From CAVUBL01 sp963837945 (lineage in GTDB: Bacteria > Acidobacteriota > Thermoanaerobaculia > Multivoradales > DATKCC01): a DNA stretch of 64,000 nt. The notes under the pieces were generated by a model. The model ran no database searches and had not been told where the DNA came from. It saw nothing but the letters and a program-made list of their open reading frames with translations. This document shows positions 50,410-58,995 of the stretch, piece after piece. Each line of letters starts with the position of its first letter. Positions within the stretch are counted from its first letter, which is position 1. The position numbers and the translations under genes are program-made. The DNA is taken from NCBI GenBank assembly GCA_963837945.1, contig CAWIQD010000001.1, positions 248,001 through 312,000 of the forward strand. Direction: 5' to 3'.

Positions 50410-52299
50410 ATGCCCCGATCGCCTCTCGACTCCCCGACGACGGCTCACCTCGCGCTGCGCTTGAGCGCCCCCGTCGCGGGCATCCTCGCGATGGCGGCGC
50501 TGGCCGCCTTCCAGGTCGACCGGGTGGCCGCGGCCGAGACGGCGTACCTCGCGCTCGCCACCGGGGCGGTGCTGGTGGCGGCGGCGGGCGCGGCGCCCCG
50601 CAGCGGAGCCTACGGCTGGCTGGGGACGGCGCTCGTAGTGGCGGCGGTCTGGGCGCTGCCCGCGGGGCCGGGGCGGGGGGCGGTGGCGCTCGCCCTCGCC
50701 GCCGGCACGCTGGCGGTGACCGGCTTCGGGCGCCGGGGCGCCGACCCGGCCCGCGCGCTCCTCGCGCCGGCCCGGGCGGTGGCGCTCGCGATCGGGCTCC
50801 AGGCGCTGCTGCGGGGAGGCGACCTCCTCGGCGCGGGCTCGACCCTGCGGACGGCGGTGATCTTCGTCGCCTTTCCGGTGGCGGGCGCCGCCGGCGTGAT
50901 CGCGCTCGGCCGCCTTCAGGGACCGGTGCGGGCACTCCTCGCCGCCGCGGTCGTCCTCGCGCTCGGCCCCGGCTTCCGGCCCGCCACGCTGAGCGTCGTG
51001 GCCGCCCTGGTCGCCGCGCCGGTCGTCCTCGGGCGCGTGGCAGGCTGGGCGGGCCGGCCGGGTCCGCGCCTGGCCGCGCTCGTGCTCGTCGCGGCCCCCT
51101 TCGCCTGGGACCCGCGGGCGGCGGGAGCCGCGGCCGCGGCGGGTCTCGCCCTCGCCCTCGCGCCGGGCCCGGAGGCGGGAGCGGCCGCGCCGGGCCTCGT
51201 CCGATCTCTCCGCGCGGGGTGGGCGCCCGCCCTGGTCGGCGCCGCGGCCCTCGCCCTGGCCGTGCTCCTGCCGGGCCGGGGGGCCGCCTCGAGCCTCGAG
51301 CTCGCCGCCCTCGTTCCCCTGGCGGTGCCCACGCTGGCGCTCGCCGGGAGCCGGCGCTGGGGAGTGGCGGTGGCGGCCCTCGCCCTCGCCCTCGCGAGCG
51401 CCCACGCCGTGACGGTGGAAGGCGTTCTGGCCGCGCCCGGTGCCCTGGCCGTCTTCGCCCTGGCGGCCCCGCGCGAGCCCCGGCGCGCAGCGGCACCGGG
51501 ATCGATCCCGATTCCTATCCCTATACAGATCCAGGCCGCGTGGTCCTGCTCGCTCCTCGCCCTGGCCGGCCTCGTCGCGGCCTACCCCTGGCTCCGGCCG
51601 CGCCCCCTGGCCGCCGCCCTCGACCTCCTCGACCTGCCGCGGACCTGGTGGGGCGGCCTGATCGTGATGGCCGGCGCGGCGGCGCTGGCGGCCGCGGCGC
51701 ACCTGGTGGCGGCGCGTGGGGCGCACGGCCCGACCGGCTCCCCGGAAGCGCGCCGGCCGGGCGCCGCGCTCGCCGGCCTCACCGCAGCGATCGTCTTCGC
51801 CCTGGTGATCGCGAGCCTGCCCGCCGCCGGTGAGCCGCTCCTCGCCGGCCAGGCCCTGCTCCTCGACCGGGACCATCCGCGCTGGAGCGTCGAGGTCCCC
51901 GCCGCGGGCGGCACGGCGAGCCGAACGGCGGGCGGCGGCGCCTTCACGATGGTGCTCGACTCGGCGCTCGCCAACGCCGCCGGCCTGCCGCGCGGCGCCC
52001 CGGTGGCGACGGTCCGCTGGCGGGACGGGCGCGGGCCGGACCGGGTCCGGACCCTGCGGCTCGGCGAGGAGACCGGCGAGTGGGCCGCCGACCGGCCCGA
52101 CCTCGCCACCGCCCGGGCCGCTTCGCCCGCGCCCTGGCTCTCCTGGGTCGCGGCCGACCGCGGCTTTTTCGGGCACCGCTATCGCACGCTCGAGCACCTG
52201 GCGGTGCCGCGCGGACGGCATCGGCTCGAGATCGCCTTGCGGCCCGACCTGCCGCCCGAGGTCACCCTGACCCTCTTCCACCTGGAGGTCCGCCCGTGA
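50410..52299 (+). CDS. Large hydrophobic membrane protein of the polysaccharide cluster
   Basis: 629 residues. Thirteen or more Ala/Leu/Val-rich helices fill residues about 15-480. A soluble, probably extracytoplasmic domain of about 140 residues (WSVEVPAAGGTASRTAGGGA, FFGHRYRTLEHLAVPRG) closes the protein. No catalytic motif is recognised. Next to glycosyltransferases, a flippase- or polymerase-like role is possible but not shown. A curious PIPIPIQIQ stretch (about 365-373) comes from an ATCC-rich, lower-GC patch. ATG 50410 lies 23 nt after TACAAT. Confidence 0.6.
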   Translation: MPRSPLDSPTTAHLALRLSAPVAGILAMAALAAFQVDRVAAAETAYLALATGAVLVAAAGAAPRSGAYGWLGTALVVAAVWALPAGPGRGAVALALAAGTLAVTGFGRRGADPARALLAPARAVALAIGLQALLRGGDLLGAGSTLRTAVIFVAFPVAGAAGVIALGRLQGPVRALLAAAVVLALGPGFRPATLSVVAALVAAPVVLGRVAGWAGRPGPRLAALVLVAAPFAWDPRAAGAAAAAGLALALAPGPEAGAAAPGLVRSLRAGWAPALVGAAALALAVLLPGRGAASSLELAALVPLAVPTLALAGSRRWGVAVAALALALASAHAVTVEGVLAAPGALAVFALAAPREPRRAAAPGSIPIPIPIQIQAAWSCSLLALAGLVAAYPWLRPRPLAAALDLLDLPRTWWGGLIVMAGAAALAAAAHLVAARGAHGPTGSPEARRPGAALAGLTAAIVFALVIASLPAAGEPLLAGQALLLDRDHPRWSVEVPAAGGTASRTAGGGAFTMVLDSALANAAGLPRGAPVATVRWRDGRGPDRVRTLRLGEETGEWAADRPDLATARAASPAPWLSWVAADRGFFGHRYRTLEHLAVPRGRHRLEIALRPDLPPEVTLTLFHLEVRP

Positions 52300-54587
52300 G
52301 CCGGCGCGACCTCGTGGGCTCGGCATGGCCGGCGCTGGCGCTCGGCGCGCTGGGGGCCGCGGGGTCCTGGCTCGCCGGCCGCTCGCTGCCGCTGGCGCCC
52401 GAGCACCCGATGCGCGGGACGCTCGCGGTCCTGCCGCTCGCCCTCGGGGCGCTGGCCGCGATCGACCTCGAGTGCCGACGGCGCGGCGGGCGGCGGCTCG
52501 CGCCGCGGCTCCTCGCCTTCGAGGCGGTCGCCCTCGGCCTGCTGGTGGCGGCGAGCCTCGCCTACGAAGGGCTCGGCCTGCCGGAGCTCGGGCCGGTCCT
52601 GGCCGCCTTGCTCTTCGGCCTCGCCGGGCTCCACGCGGCGGCGCAGATCGTGGCCCTCCGGCCGCTCCTCGGGCGGCGCGTGCCGCTCCGGCCGCCGGCG
52701 GTCTTCTTCGTCCTGCCGCTCGTCCTCTTCCTGGTCTCGCAGCCCTGGGTGGCGTCGCGGCGCCAGCCGGACGGCGACGAGCCCTATTACCTGCTCCTCG
52801 CCCACAGCCTGGCCTTCGACCACGACGTCGACCTGGCGAACAACTATGCCGAGGGGGACTGGCGCTACTTCATGGAGCGACCGATCGGCCCGCAGCCGGG
52901 AGATCCGCGCGGACCGCACGGCGAGATCTACTCCCGGCACAACGCGCTGCTGCCGCTGGTCCTCGCCCTGCCCTACCGGCTCGCGGGGCGCTCGGGCACC
53001 TGCGCCGCGATGGCTCTGCTGGCGGCCGCCCTCGCCTGGCTGACGCTGCGCCTCGCGGGACGCTACGCCCCCGAGCGGCCGGCGGAAGCGCTTCTCGCCT
53101 ACGGCGTCCTGGCGCTCGCTCCGCCGCTCTTCATCTACGCCCACCAGGTCTGGGTGGAGGTGCCGGCGGCGCTCGCCCTGGCAGCGGCGCTCGACCGCGT
53201 CCTGGCGCTCGGCCGGAGTGGGCCGGAGGCGCCGGCGGCGAGGGGACGCCGGGCGCTCGCCTGGCTCGGCCTGGTCCTGCCGCTCGTCCTCCTGCCCGCG
53301 CTCAAGTTCCGCTTCGCGCTCCTGGCGGCCCCGCTCGTCGCCCTCGCCTGGTGGCGCAACCGGCGCTCGCGCCTCGCCTTCGCGGTCCTGGCAGGGGCGC
53401 TCGGCCTGACCGTGGCCGGGCTCCTCGCGGTCAACGAGGTGCGCTACGGCAACCCGCTCAAGGTCCACGTGTGGGGCGAGCTGGACCTCGCCGCCTTCTC
53501 GCCGGCGAGCTACGCGCAGGGGCTCTTCGGCCTGTTCTGGGACGCGGCCTTCGGCCTGTTCGCCGTCGCTCCGGTCTGGCTCCTCACCGTGCCGGCCGCG
53601 CTCTACGCGGTCCGCCGCCGGCTGCCGGTGATCGGGCACCTGGCGGTGATCGCCCTGCCCTACCTGGTGCTCACCGCGCCGCGCGCCGAGTGGTACGGCG
53701 GCTGGTCGCCGCCATTTCGCTACGGCGTGGTGCTCTTGCCGCTGCTCGCCCTGCTGCTCGCACCGCTGCTCGGGCGCCGGCGCCGGCCCGGAGCGCGGGC
53801 GGTGCTCGCGGCCCTCGGGCTCGCCACCGTCGCGCTGTCGCTCGTCTGGCTCGCCGAGCCCGGCCTCGCCTTCGACCTGGCCGACGGCCGTACCCACCTC
53901 CTCGACACCCTGAGCGCCGGCTTCGGGGCCGACGTGGCGCGATTCTTCCCGAGCTACGTCCGGCCGCGTCTCGCCTCGTGGCTCTGGCCGCCCCTTTCGG
54001 CGGCGCTCGTCTCCCTGGTCTGGTGGCTCCCCTGGCGGCGGCTCGACGGGCGGACGCCGGCGCTCCGGCGGCTCGGGCCGGCCGTGGGAGCGACCGCCCT
54101 GCTGCTCTCGCTCGCGGCGTTGCCGGCGCTCGCCGAGCTTCTGCCGACCCGGGTGGCGGAGCTCGAGGACCCCTGGGTGGCGCGCCACGGCGGTCATCTC
54201 CACCCCGAGACCTGGGTCATGGCGCGGAGCCGCTATCGCGGCGCCTGGGTGATCCGGCCGGGGGAGGCGGTCGAGGTGCCGCTGGTGGGCCACGGAGACG
54301 AGGTTCGCCTGGGGCTCGATCTCCGTGTGCGGCGCAACAACCCCGATCCGCTGACCCTCGAGGTGCTCGAAGGCGACCGCCTGCTGGCGAGCTGGAGCCC
54401 TCCGCACGAGCCGCCCGCCCGGGCTCCGGCGAGCGGCGAGGCGCCGGGAGACGGGGTCTGGCAGCGCCTCGAGCTCGGGCCCTTCGCCTGGCGGGGCGGC
54501 CCGCTGGTGCTCCGCGCCCGCGGCGCCCCGCGACCGACCGGTCAGAACGGGCTGGTGCTCGACCGCCTGGAGGTCGAGTGGCGGTGA
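52296..54587 (+). CDS. Polytopic glycosyltransferase-like protein (GT39-like)
   Basis: 763 residues. Helices 1-5 lead to a large loop with RRQPDGDEPYYLLLAHSLAF then DHDVDLANNYAEGDWRYF, where the DGDEPYY acidic pair is typical of GT-C enzymes that process lipid-linked sugars. Around ten further helices follow, then a C-terminal beta domain (about 630-763; RLGLDLRVRRNNPDPLTLEV). GTG 52296 overlaps the previous stop by 4 nt. It probably elongates or transfers lipid-linked sugars outside the membrane. The specificity is unknown. Confidence 0.7.
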   Translation: MSRRDLVGSAWPALALGALGAAGSWLAGRSLPLAPEHPMRGTLAVLPLALGALAAIDLECRRRGGRRLAPRLLAFEAVALGLLVAASLAYEGLGLPELGPVLAALLFGLAGLHAAAQIVALRPLLGRRVPLRPPAVFFVLPLVLFLVSQPWVASRRQPDGDEPYYLLLAHSLAFDHDVDLANNYAEGDWRYFMERPIGPQPGDPRGPHGEIYSRHNALLPLVLALPYRLAGRSGTCAAMALLAAALAWLTLRLAGRYAPERPAEALLAYGVLALAPPLFIYAHQVWVEVPAALALAAALDRVLALGRSGPEAPAARGRRALAWLGLVLPLVLLPALKFRFALLAAPLVALAWWRNRRSRLAFAVLAGALGLTVAGLLAVNEVRYGNPLKVHVWGELDLAAFSPASYAQGLFGLFWDAAFGLFAVAPVWLLTVPAALYAVRRRLPVIGHLAVIALPYLVLTAPRAEWYGGWSPPFRYGVVLLPLLALLLAPLLGRRRRPGARAVLAALGLATVALSLVWLAEPGLAFDLADGRTHLLDTLSAGFGADVARFFPSYVRPRLASWLWPPLSAALVSLVWWLPWRRLDGRTPALRRLGPAVGATALLLSLAALPALAELLPTRVAELEDPWVARHGGHLHPETWVMARSRYRGAWVIRPGEAVEVPLVGHGDEVRLGLDLRVRRNNPDPLTLEVLEGDRLLASWSPPHEPPARAPASGEAPGDGVWQRLELGPFAWRGGPLVLRARGAPRPTGQNGLVLDRLEVEWR

Positions 54588-55606
54588 GGCCACCCCCGAG
54601 CCACCAGGCCCGTGACGACCCTCGTACCACCGTCGTCGTGCCGACCCTGGGCCGGAGCCCGCTCCTCGCCGAGTGTCTCGCGGCCCTGGCGGGCCAGTCG
54701 GACGCTTGCCCGGCGGTCGTGGTGGTGGCCCAGGGCGAACGGGCGCTGGCGGCCGATCTCCCGAGGCTCGCCGGTGGGGTCGAGCGCTGGATCGAGCTTC
54801 CCCGGCCCCTGGGCTTCGCCGCCGCCGTCAACCTGGGGATCGCCGTCGCCGCCACCCCGTACGTGGCGGCGGTCAACGACGACGCGGTGGTCGAGCCCGG
54901 GTGGCTCGGAGCCCTCGAGGCCGCCCTCGACGCCGCGCCGGACGTGGCGGCGGTCCAGGGCGTCAACCTGCTCGACGATGGCTCGGGCCGGGCCGACGGC
55001 TGGGGGCTCGCCTGGAACCGCTGGCTCCAGGCGGTGCAGCTCGGCCGGGGCGAGGCCCCGCCCGCCGCCGGGGCACCTCCGCGCAACGTGTTCGGGGTCT
55101 CGGCGACCGCCGCACTCTACCGGCGGGCGGCGCTCGCGGCCGTCGCCGGGCCGCCACGCGGCGGAGATCGGGGCCTGCCGCCCGGGCTCGCCGCGCCCCC
55201 GGAGGTCTTCGACTCGCGCCTCGTGACCTACTACGAGGACGCCGACCTCGCCTGGCGCCTGCGCCGCGCCGGCTTCCGGGCCCTCTCGGTGCCCGCGGCC
55301 CGGGCCCGCCACCGGGGCGCCACCACCTCGGACCAGATGGGCCCCGGGCGCTGGCGGCTGGTCTACGGCAACCGCTACCTGGTGCTCGCGAGCCTGCTCG
55401 GCCGGAGCTTCTGGGGGCGCCTGCCGCGCCTCCTCGCGCGCGACCTCGCGGACCTGACCGGGGCCGCCGGCCACGGCGACCTCGGGCGCTGCCGAGGGGT
55501 GCTCGAAGGCTGGGGACGCGCGGCCCTCCGGCTTCCCCGCTGGGCTCGAACCGGGCCGGCGGCGCTCGGCGTCGAGGCGCTCGTAGGCGGCGGAGAGAGC
55601 GCGTGA
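54584..55606 (+). CDS. GT2 family glycosyltransferase
   Basis: 340 residues. The GT-A fold starts TTVVVPTLGRSPLLAECLAA. The nucleotide-sugar/metal site reads VAAVNDDAVVEPGWLGALEA, a DD-type replacement of the DxD motif. The acceptor region reads VTYYEDADLAWRLRRAGF. This is the rhamnosyl/galactofuranosyl-type GT2 group used in O-antigen or exopolysaccharide assembly. GTG 54584 overlaps the previous stop (GTGA). It is the first of three adjacent GT2 genes. Confidence 0.85.
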   Translation: MRPPPSHQARDDPRTTVVVPTLGRSPLLAECLAALAGQSDACPAVVVVAQGERALAADLPRLAGGVERWIELPRPLGFAAAVNLGIAVAATPYVAAVNDDAVVEPGWLGALEAALDAAPDVAAVQGVNLLDDGSGRADGWGLAWNRWLQAVQLGRGEAPPAAGAPPRNVFGVSATAALYRRAALAAVAGPPRGGDRGLPPGLAAPPEVFDSRLVTYYEDADLAWRLRRAGFRALSVPAARARHRGATTSDQMGPGRWRLVYGNRYLVLASLLGRSFWGRLPRLLARDLADLTGAAGHGDLGRCRGVLEGWGRAALRLPRWARTGPAALGVEALVGGGESA

Positions 55607-56580
55607 CGGCTCCGGAGCTCACCGGCATCGTGGTCCACTGGCGCGACGAGGCGGGCCTGGCGGAGCTCGTGGCCGCCTGGCCGGCCGACCCGCGGTTCGA
55701 GCTCCTGGTGGTGGACAACGGCCGGAGCGAGGAGGCGGGAGAGAGCCCCGCCTCGCCGGTCCCGGAGCCCGGGGCGGCGGCGCCGCGCCGGATCGTTCCG
55801 GGGGGCAACCTCGGCTTCGCGGGCGGCGCGAACCGGGGGGCCGCCGAAGCGCGCGGCGAGATCCTCCTGCTGCTCAACCCGGACGCCCGCCCCGAGCCCG
55901 GGGCGCTCGAGGCGCTCCTCGCGGGGTTTTCCGCCCATCCGGAGGCGGCGGGGCTCGCCCCGCGGCTCGAGGATCCGGACGGCCGCGGGCAGTGGCGCTG
56001 GCAGCTCAAGCCGCTTCCCTCCCCCCTGCGGCTGACGCTCGAGGGCTTCTTCCTGCCGGCCGCCCGGGGTCCGGAGCGGGAGCCGGCGGCCGGCGCCCTC
56101 GTCGAGCAGCCGGCGGCGGCGGCGCTCGCGCTCCGCCATGGCGCCTGGCGCTCGGTCGGCGGTCTCGACCCCGGCTTCCACCCGGCCTGGTTCGAGGACG
56201 TGGACCTCGCCCGGAGGCTCGCCGCGGCCGGGCTCCGGGTCCTCTACTGGCCGACGGCGCGCTTCCGCCACGGCCTCGGCTCGACTGTGCCGCGGCTGGG
56301 GTTCGGCGCCTTCCTGTGGATCTATTACCGGAACCTCGTCCGCTACCTCCGCCGCCACCACGGTCGCGGGTGGGCGGCGGCGGCGCGCGGCGCGATCGCG
56401 CTTGGAATGGCCCTGCGGCTCGTGCTCCTGCCGGTCAGGAGGCCGCGCCGGGCGACGAGCCGGGCCGACGCGGCCGCGGGGCTCGTCGCGGCGGCGGTGG
56501 GGGCGCTGAGCGACTGGCGCCGCCCCCCGCGGCTGGCCCGGGCCTGGCCGACGGCGCCGGGTGGCGAGGAGGGCCCATGA
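55603..56580 (+). CDS. GT2 family glycosyltransferase
   Basis: 325 residues. Features are LTGIVVHWRDEAGLAELV, the GT2 motif GGNLGFAGGANRGAAEARGE, LLLLNPDARPEPGALEALLA and the distal AWFEDVDLARRLAAAGLRVL. The C-terminal helices (LWIYYRNLVRYLRRHHGRG) could sit on the membrane. GTG 55603 is coupled to the previous gene by a 4-nt overlap. It is likely a rhamnosyltransferase-like enzyme of the same glycan pathway. Confidence 0.85.
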   Translation: MTAPELTGIVVHWRDEAGLAELVAAWPADPRFELLVVDNGRSEEAGESPASPVPEPGAAAPRRIVPGGNLGFAGGANRGAAEARGEILLLLNPDARPEPGALEALLAGFSAHPEAAGLAPRLEDPDGRGQWRWQLKPLPSPLRLTLEGFFLPAARGPEREPAAGALVEQPAAAALALRHGAWRSVGGLDPGFHPAWFEDVDLARRLAAAGLRVLYWPTARFRHGLGSTVPRLGFGAFLWIYYRNLVRYLRRHHGRGWAAAARGAIALGMALRLVLLPVRRPRRATSRADAAAGLVAAAVGALSDWRRPPRLARAWPTAPGGEEGP

Positions 56581-57641
56581 GCCCGCCCGCCCCGCCTCCC
56601 CGGCTGGCGGTCTGCGTGGTGACCCACGACTCGGCCGCGGACCTTCCCGGCTGCCTGGCGGCGGCGGCCGCGCTCGCCACGCGACCGATCGAGCTGGTGG
56701 TGGTCGACTGCGCGAGCCGGGACGGCACGCTCGAGGGCGCGGCGGGGTTCGCCGCTCCCGGGATGCGCTTCGAGACCGTGGCGCTGGGCGAGAACCGGGG
56801 CTTCGCCGGCGGCATGAACGAGGCGATCGCCCGGACGACGGCCCCCTGGATCCTGTCGCTCAACCCGGACGCCCGGCCGGCGCCCGACTACGCCGAGCGC
56901 CTGATCGAGCGGGCCGAGGACGGCGCCGGGCGCGGCCTGGCGGTGGGGGCGGTGACCGGCCGGCTGGTGCGCCTCGGCGGCGAGGGCGGACCCGGTCCGG
57001 CGGAGGGTCGTGTGCTCGACGCCTGCGGCATGCGCCTCGCCGTCGCGTGGCGCCACCTGGACCGCGGCTCCGGCCTTCCCGACCGGGGTCAGTACCCGCT
57101 GCCCGAGCGGGTCTTCGGCGCCACCGGCGCGGCCTCGCTCTTCGCCCGGCCGGCCCTCGACGACGTCGCGATCGCCGGCCGGGTCTTCGACGCCGACTTC
57201 CACTCCTTCCGCGAGGACGCCGAGCTCGCCTTCCGGCTCCGCGAGCGGGGCTGGGAGGTGCTCTACGAACCGGCGGCGCTCTGCCGTCACCGGCGCTTCA
57301 ACCTGCCGGCGCGGCGCCGCCAGATGCCGGCGGCGGTCAACTTCCACTCCCTCAAGAACCGCTACCTGTTGCGCGCCTACCACCAGACCGGCTGGAACCT
57401 CCTCTGGACCCTGCCGTCGACTCTCGCCCGCGATCTCCTGGCGCTGGGATACGTGGCGTTTCGCGAGCGCTCGTCGGCGAGCGCGTATCGCTGGCTGTGG
57501 GCTCACCGCCGCGAGATCCTCGCCCGCCGGCGCACGATCCAGGCCCGGCGGACGGCCCCGGCGCGGTGCATCGACCGGTGGTTCCTCAGCCAGGCGCTGC
57601 CGCTGCCCGAGGTCGGCCCCGGCGAGCACGGGGCCCTCTGA
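56577..57641 (+). CDS. GT2 family glycosyltransferase
   Basis: 354 residues. It has LAVCVVTHDSAADLPGCLAA, LGENRGFAGGMNEAIARTTA, ILSLNPDARPAPDYAERLIE and the acceptor-side DFHSFREDAELAFRLRERGW. The C-terminal RFNLPARRRQMPAAVNFHSL segment, followed by a basic tail, resembles rhamnosyltransferases. ATG 56577 overlaps the preceding stop (ATGA). It is the last gene of the chain joined by four successive 4-nt overlaps from 52296. Confidence 0.85.
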   Translation: MSPPAPPPRLAVCVVTHDSAADLPGCLAAAAALATRPIELVVVDCASRDGTLEGAAGFAAPGMRFETVALGENRGFAGGMNEAIARTTAPWILSLNPDARPAPDYAERLIERAEDGAGRGLAVGAVTGRLVRLGGEGGPGPAEGRVLDACGMRLAVAWRHLDRGSGLPDRGQYPLPERVFGATGAASLFARPALDDVAIAGRVFDADFHSFREDAELAFRLRERGWEVLYEPAALCRHRRFNLPARRRQMPAAVNFHSLKNRYLLRAYHQTGWNLLWTLPSTLARDLLALGYVAFRERSSASAYRWLWAHRREILARRRTIQARRTAPARCIDRWFLSQALPLPEVGPGEHGAL

Positions 57642-57655
57642 CACAATCCGCCCCC

Positions 57656-58777
57656 ATGGGGCATCCTCCCCGGATCGCGTTGCTCGGCAGCCGGGGCATC
57701 CCGGCGCGCTACGGCGGCTACGAGACCCTGATGGAGGAGCTCGCGCCGCGGCTCGCGCGGGCGGGCTTCGACGTCACCGTCTACTGCCGCTCGCACTACA
57801 CGCCGCGGAGCCTCACCGAGTACCGGGGCGTCTCCCTGCGGGTGCTGCCGACGCTCCGCACCCGCCACCTGGACACGCCGGTCCATACGTTTCTCTCCTG
57901 CTTCGACGCCCTCGGGCGGGGCGCCGAGCGGTTCGACGCGGCGCTGCTGGTCAACGGGGCGAACGGCCTGTTCGTGCCGCTGTTGACCCTCGGCGGCACC
58001 GCCGTCGCCCTCCACGTCGACGGGATCGAGCGGCAACGGGCGAAGTGGGGGCTCTTGGGGCGGGCGGTCTACGCCCTCTCCGAACGCCTGGCCTGCGTGC
58101 TGCCGGCGGCGCTCGTCACCGACGCCGAGGTCATCCGCGCCTATTACCTCGAGCGTTACGGCGCGGACTCGACGGTGATCACCTACGGAGTCGAGGCGCG
58201 GCCGGTCGCGGCGGGCGAGACCCTGGCGCGGCTCGGGCTCGCGAGCCGGCGCTACTTCCTCTACGTCAGCCGGTTCGAACCCGAGAACAACCCTCATCGG
58301 GTGGTCGAGGCCTACCGCCGGGTGGGCGGAGAGCTGCCGCTGGTGATGGTCGGCGACGCGCCGTACGCCGCCGAGTTCATCGCCGGCCTCCGCGCCCGGG
58401 CCGACCGGCGGGTGCTCTTTCCCGGCGCGATCTACGGCGAGGGCTACCGCGAGCTCCTGTCGCACGCCCTGGCCTACGTCCACGCCACCGAGGTCGGCGG
58501 CACCCACCCGGCGCTGGTCGAGGCGATGGGCTATGGCAACTGCGTGCTGGTCAACGAGACGCCGGAGAACCGGGAGGTCGCGGGCGACGCCGGCCGCTAC
58601 TTCCGGGCGCTCGAGCCGGAGAGCCTGGCGCGCCGGCTCGAAGAGGTGCGCGAGTCGCCCGAAGCGGCCCGCGAGGCGGGCGAGCGCGCGGCCGGGCGGG
58701 CGCGGCGACGCTACTCCTGGGACGCGGTCGCGGAGCGCTACGCGGAGCTCTTCCGGCGGCTCGCCGGCTCCGCCTAG
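57656..58777 (+). CDS. GT4-like glycosyltransferase with DUF1972-type N-terminus
   Basis: 373 residues with a GT-B fold. The N-terminus IALLGSRGIPARYGGYETLM is the DUF1972 signature of WchF/CapN-type rhamnosyl- or glucosyltransferases. The C-terminal Rossmann half has YFLYVSRFEPENNPHRVVEA and AYVHATEVGGTHPALVEAMG, the sugar-nucleotide binding E-x7-E region. ATG 57656 lies 8 nt after CACAAT, with no ribosome-binding site, so it may start a separate leaderless transcript rather than depend on the upstream chain. Confidence 0.85.
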   Translation: MGHPPRIALLGSRGIPARYGGYETLMEELAPRLARAGFDVTVYCRSHYTPRSLTEYRGVSLRVLPTLRTRHLDTPVHTFLSCFDALGRGAERFDAALLVNGANGLFVPLLTLGGTAVALHVDGIERQRAKWGLLGRAVYALSERLACVLPAALVTDAEVIRAYYLERYGADSTVITYGVEARPVAAGETLARLGLASRRYFLYVSRFEPENNPHRVVEAYRRVGGELPLVMVGDAPYAAEFIAGLRARADRRVLFPGAIYGEGYRELLSHALAYVHATEVGGTHPALVEAMGYGNCVLVNETPENREVAGDAGRYFRALEPESLARRLEEVRESPEAAREAGERAAGRARRRYSWDAVAERYAELFRRLAGSA

Positions 58778-58869
58778 CGGCCGATCGGCGCTCGGCGAAG
58801 GCCCTGCGGGGCCGGGCTCGTTTCTCGTGACTGGACGCGAAGGCTCCGACTCGCGTAATAATGGCGCTC

Positions 58870-58890
58870 GGAGGCCATGCCTCCATTTTT
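58870..58890 (+). terminator. Weak intrinsic terminator after the GT4 gene
   Basis: GGAGGC / GCCTCC with a CAT loop is followed by ATTTTT. The stem is short, so termination may be partial. Confidence 0.45.
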
Positions 58891-58912
58891 CTGGATGCGC
58901 TTTCGCCGTCGG

Positions 58913-58942
58913 TTGCCGAATCGGCGGAAAAGCGTGTACAAT
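58913..58942 (+). promoter_or_regulatory. Promoter of the polyprenyl glycosylphosphotransferase gene
   Basis: TTGCCG (58913-58918) is separated by 18 nt from TACAAT (58937-58942), about 54 nt before the start codon. Confidence 0.55.
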
Positions 58943-58995
58943 GCCGCAGCGCCATATCCAGCCCGGGCGCGCGAGAGAGAGGGAGCCGGCCGTCG

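Noticed and set aside
50350..52326. Upstream extension of the serS frame to more than 1,000 codons
   Set aside because: The extension is low-complexity Arg/Gly sequence antisense to the membrane protein gene. Normal SerS starts at 50349 with MLARELLRNDPE-like sequence.
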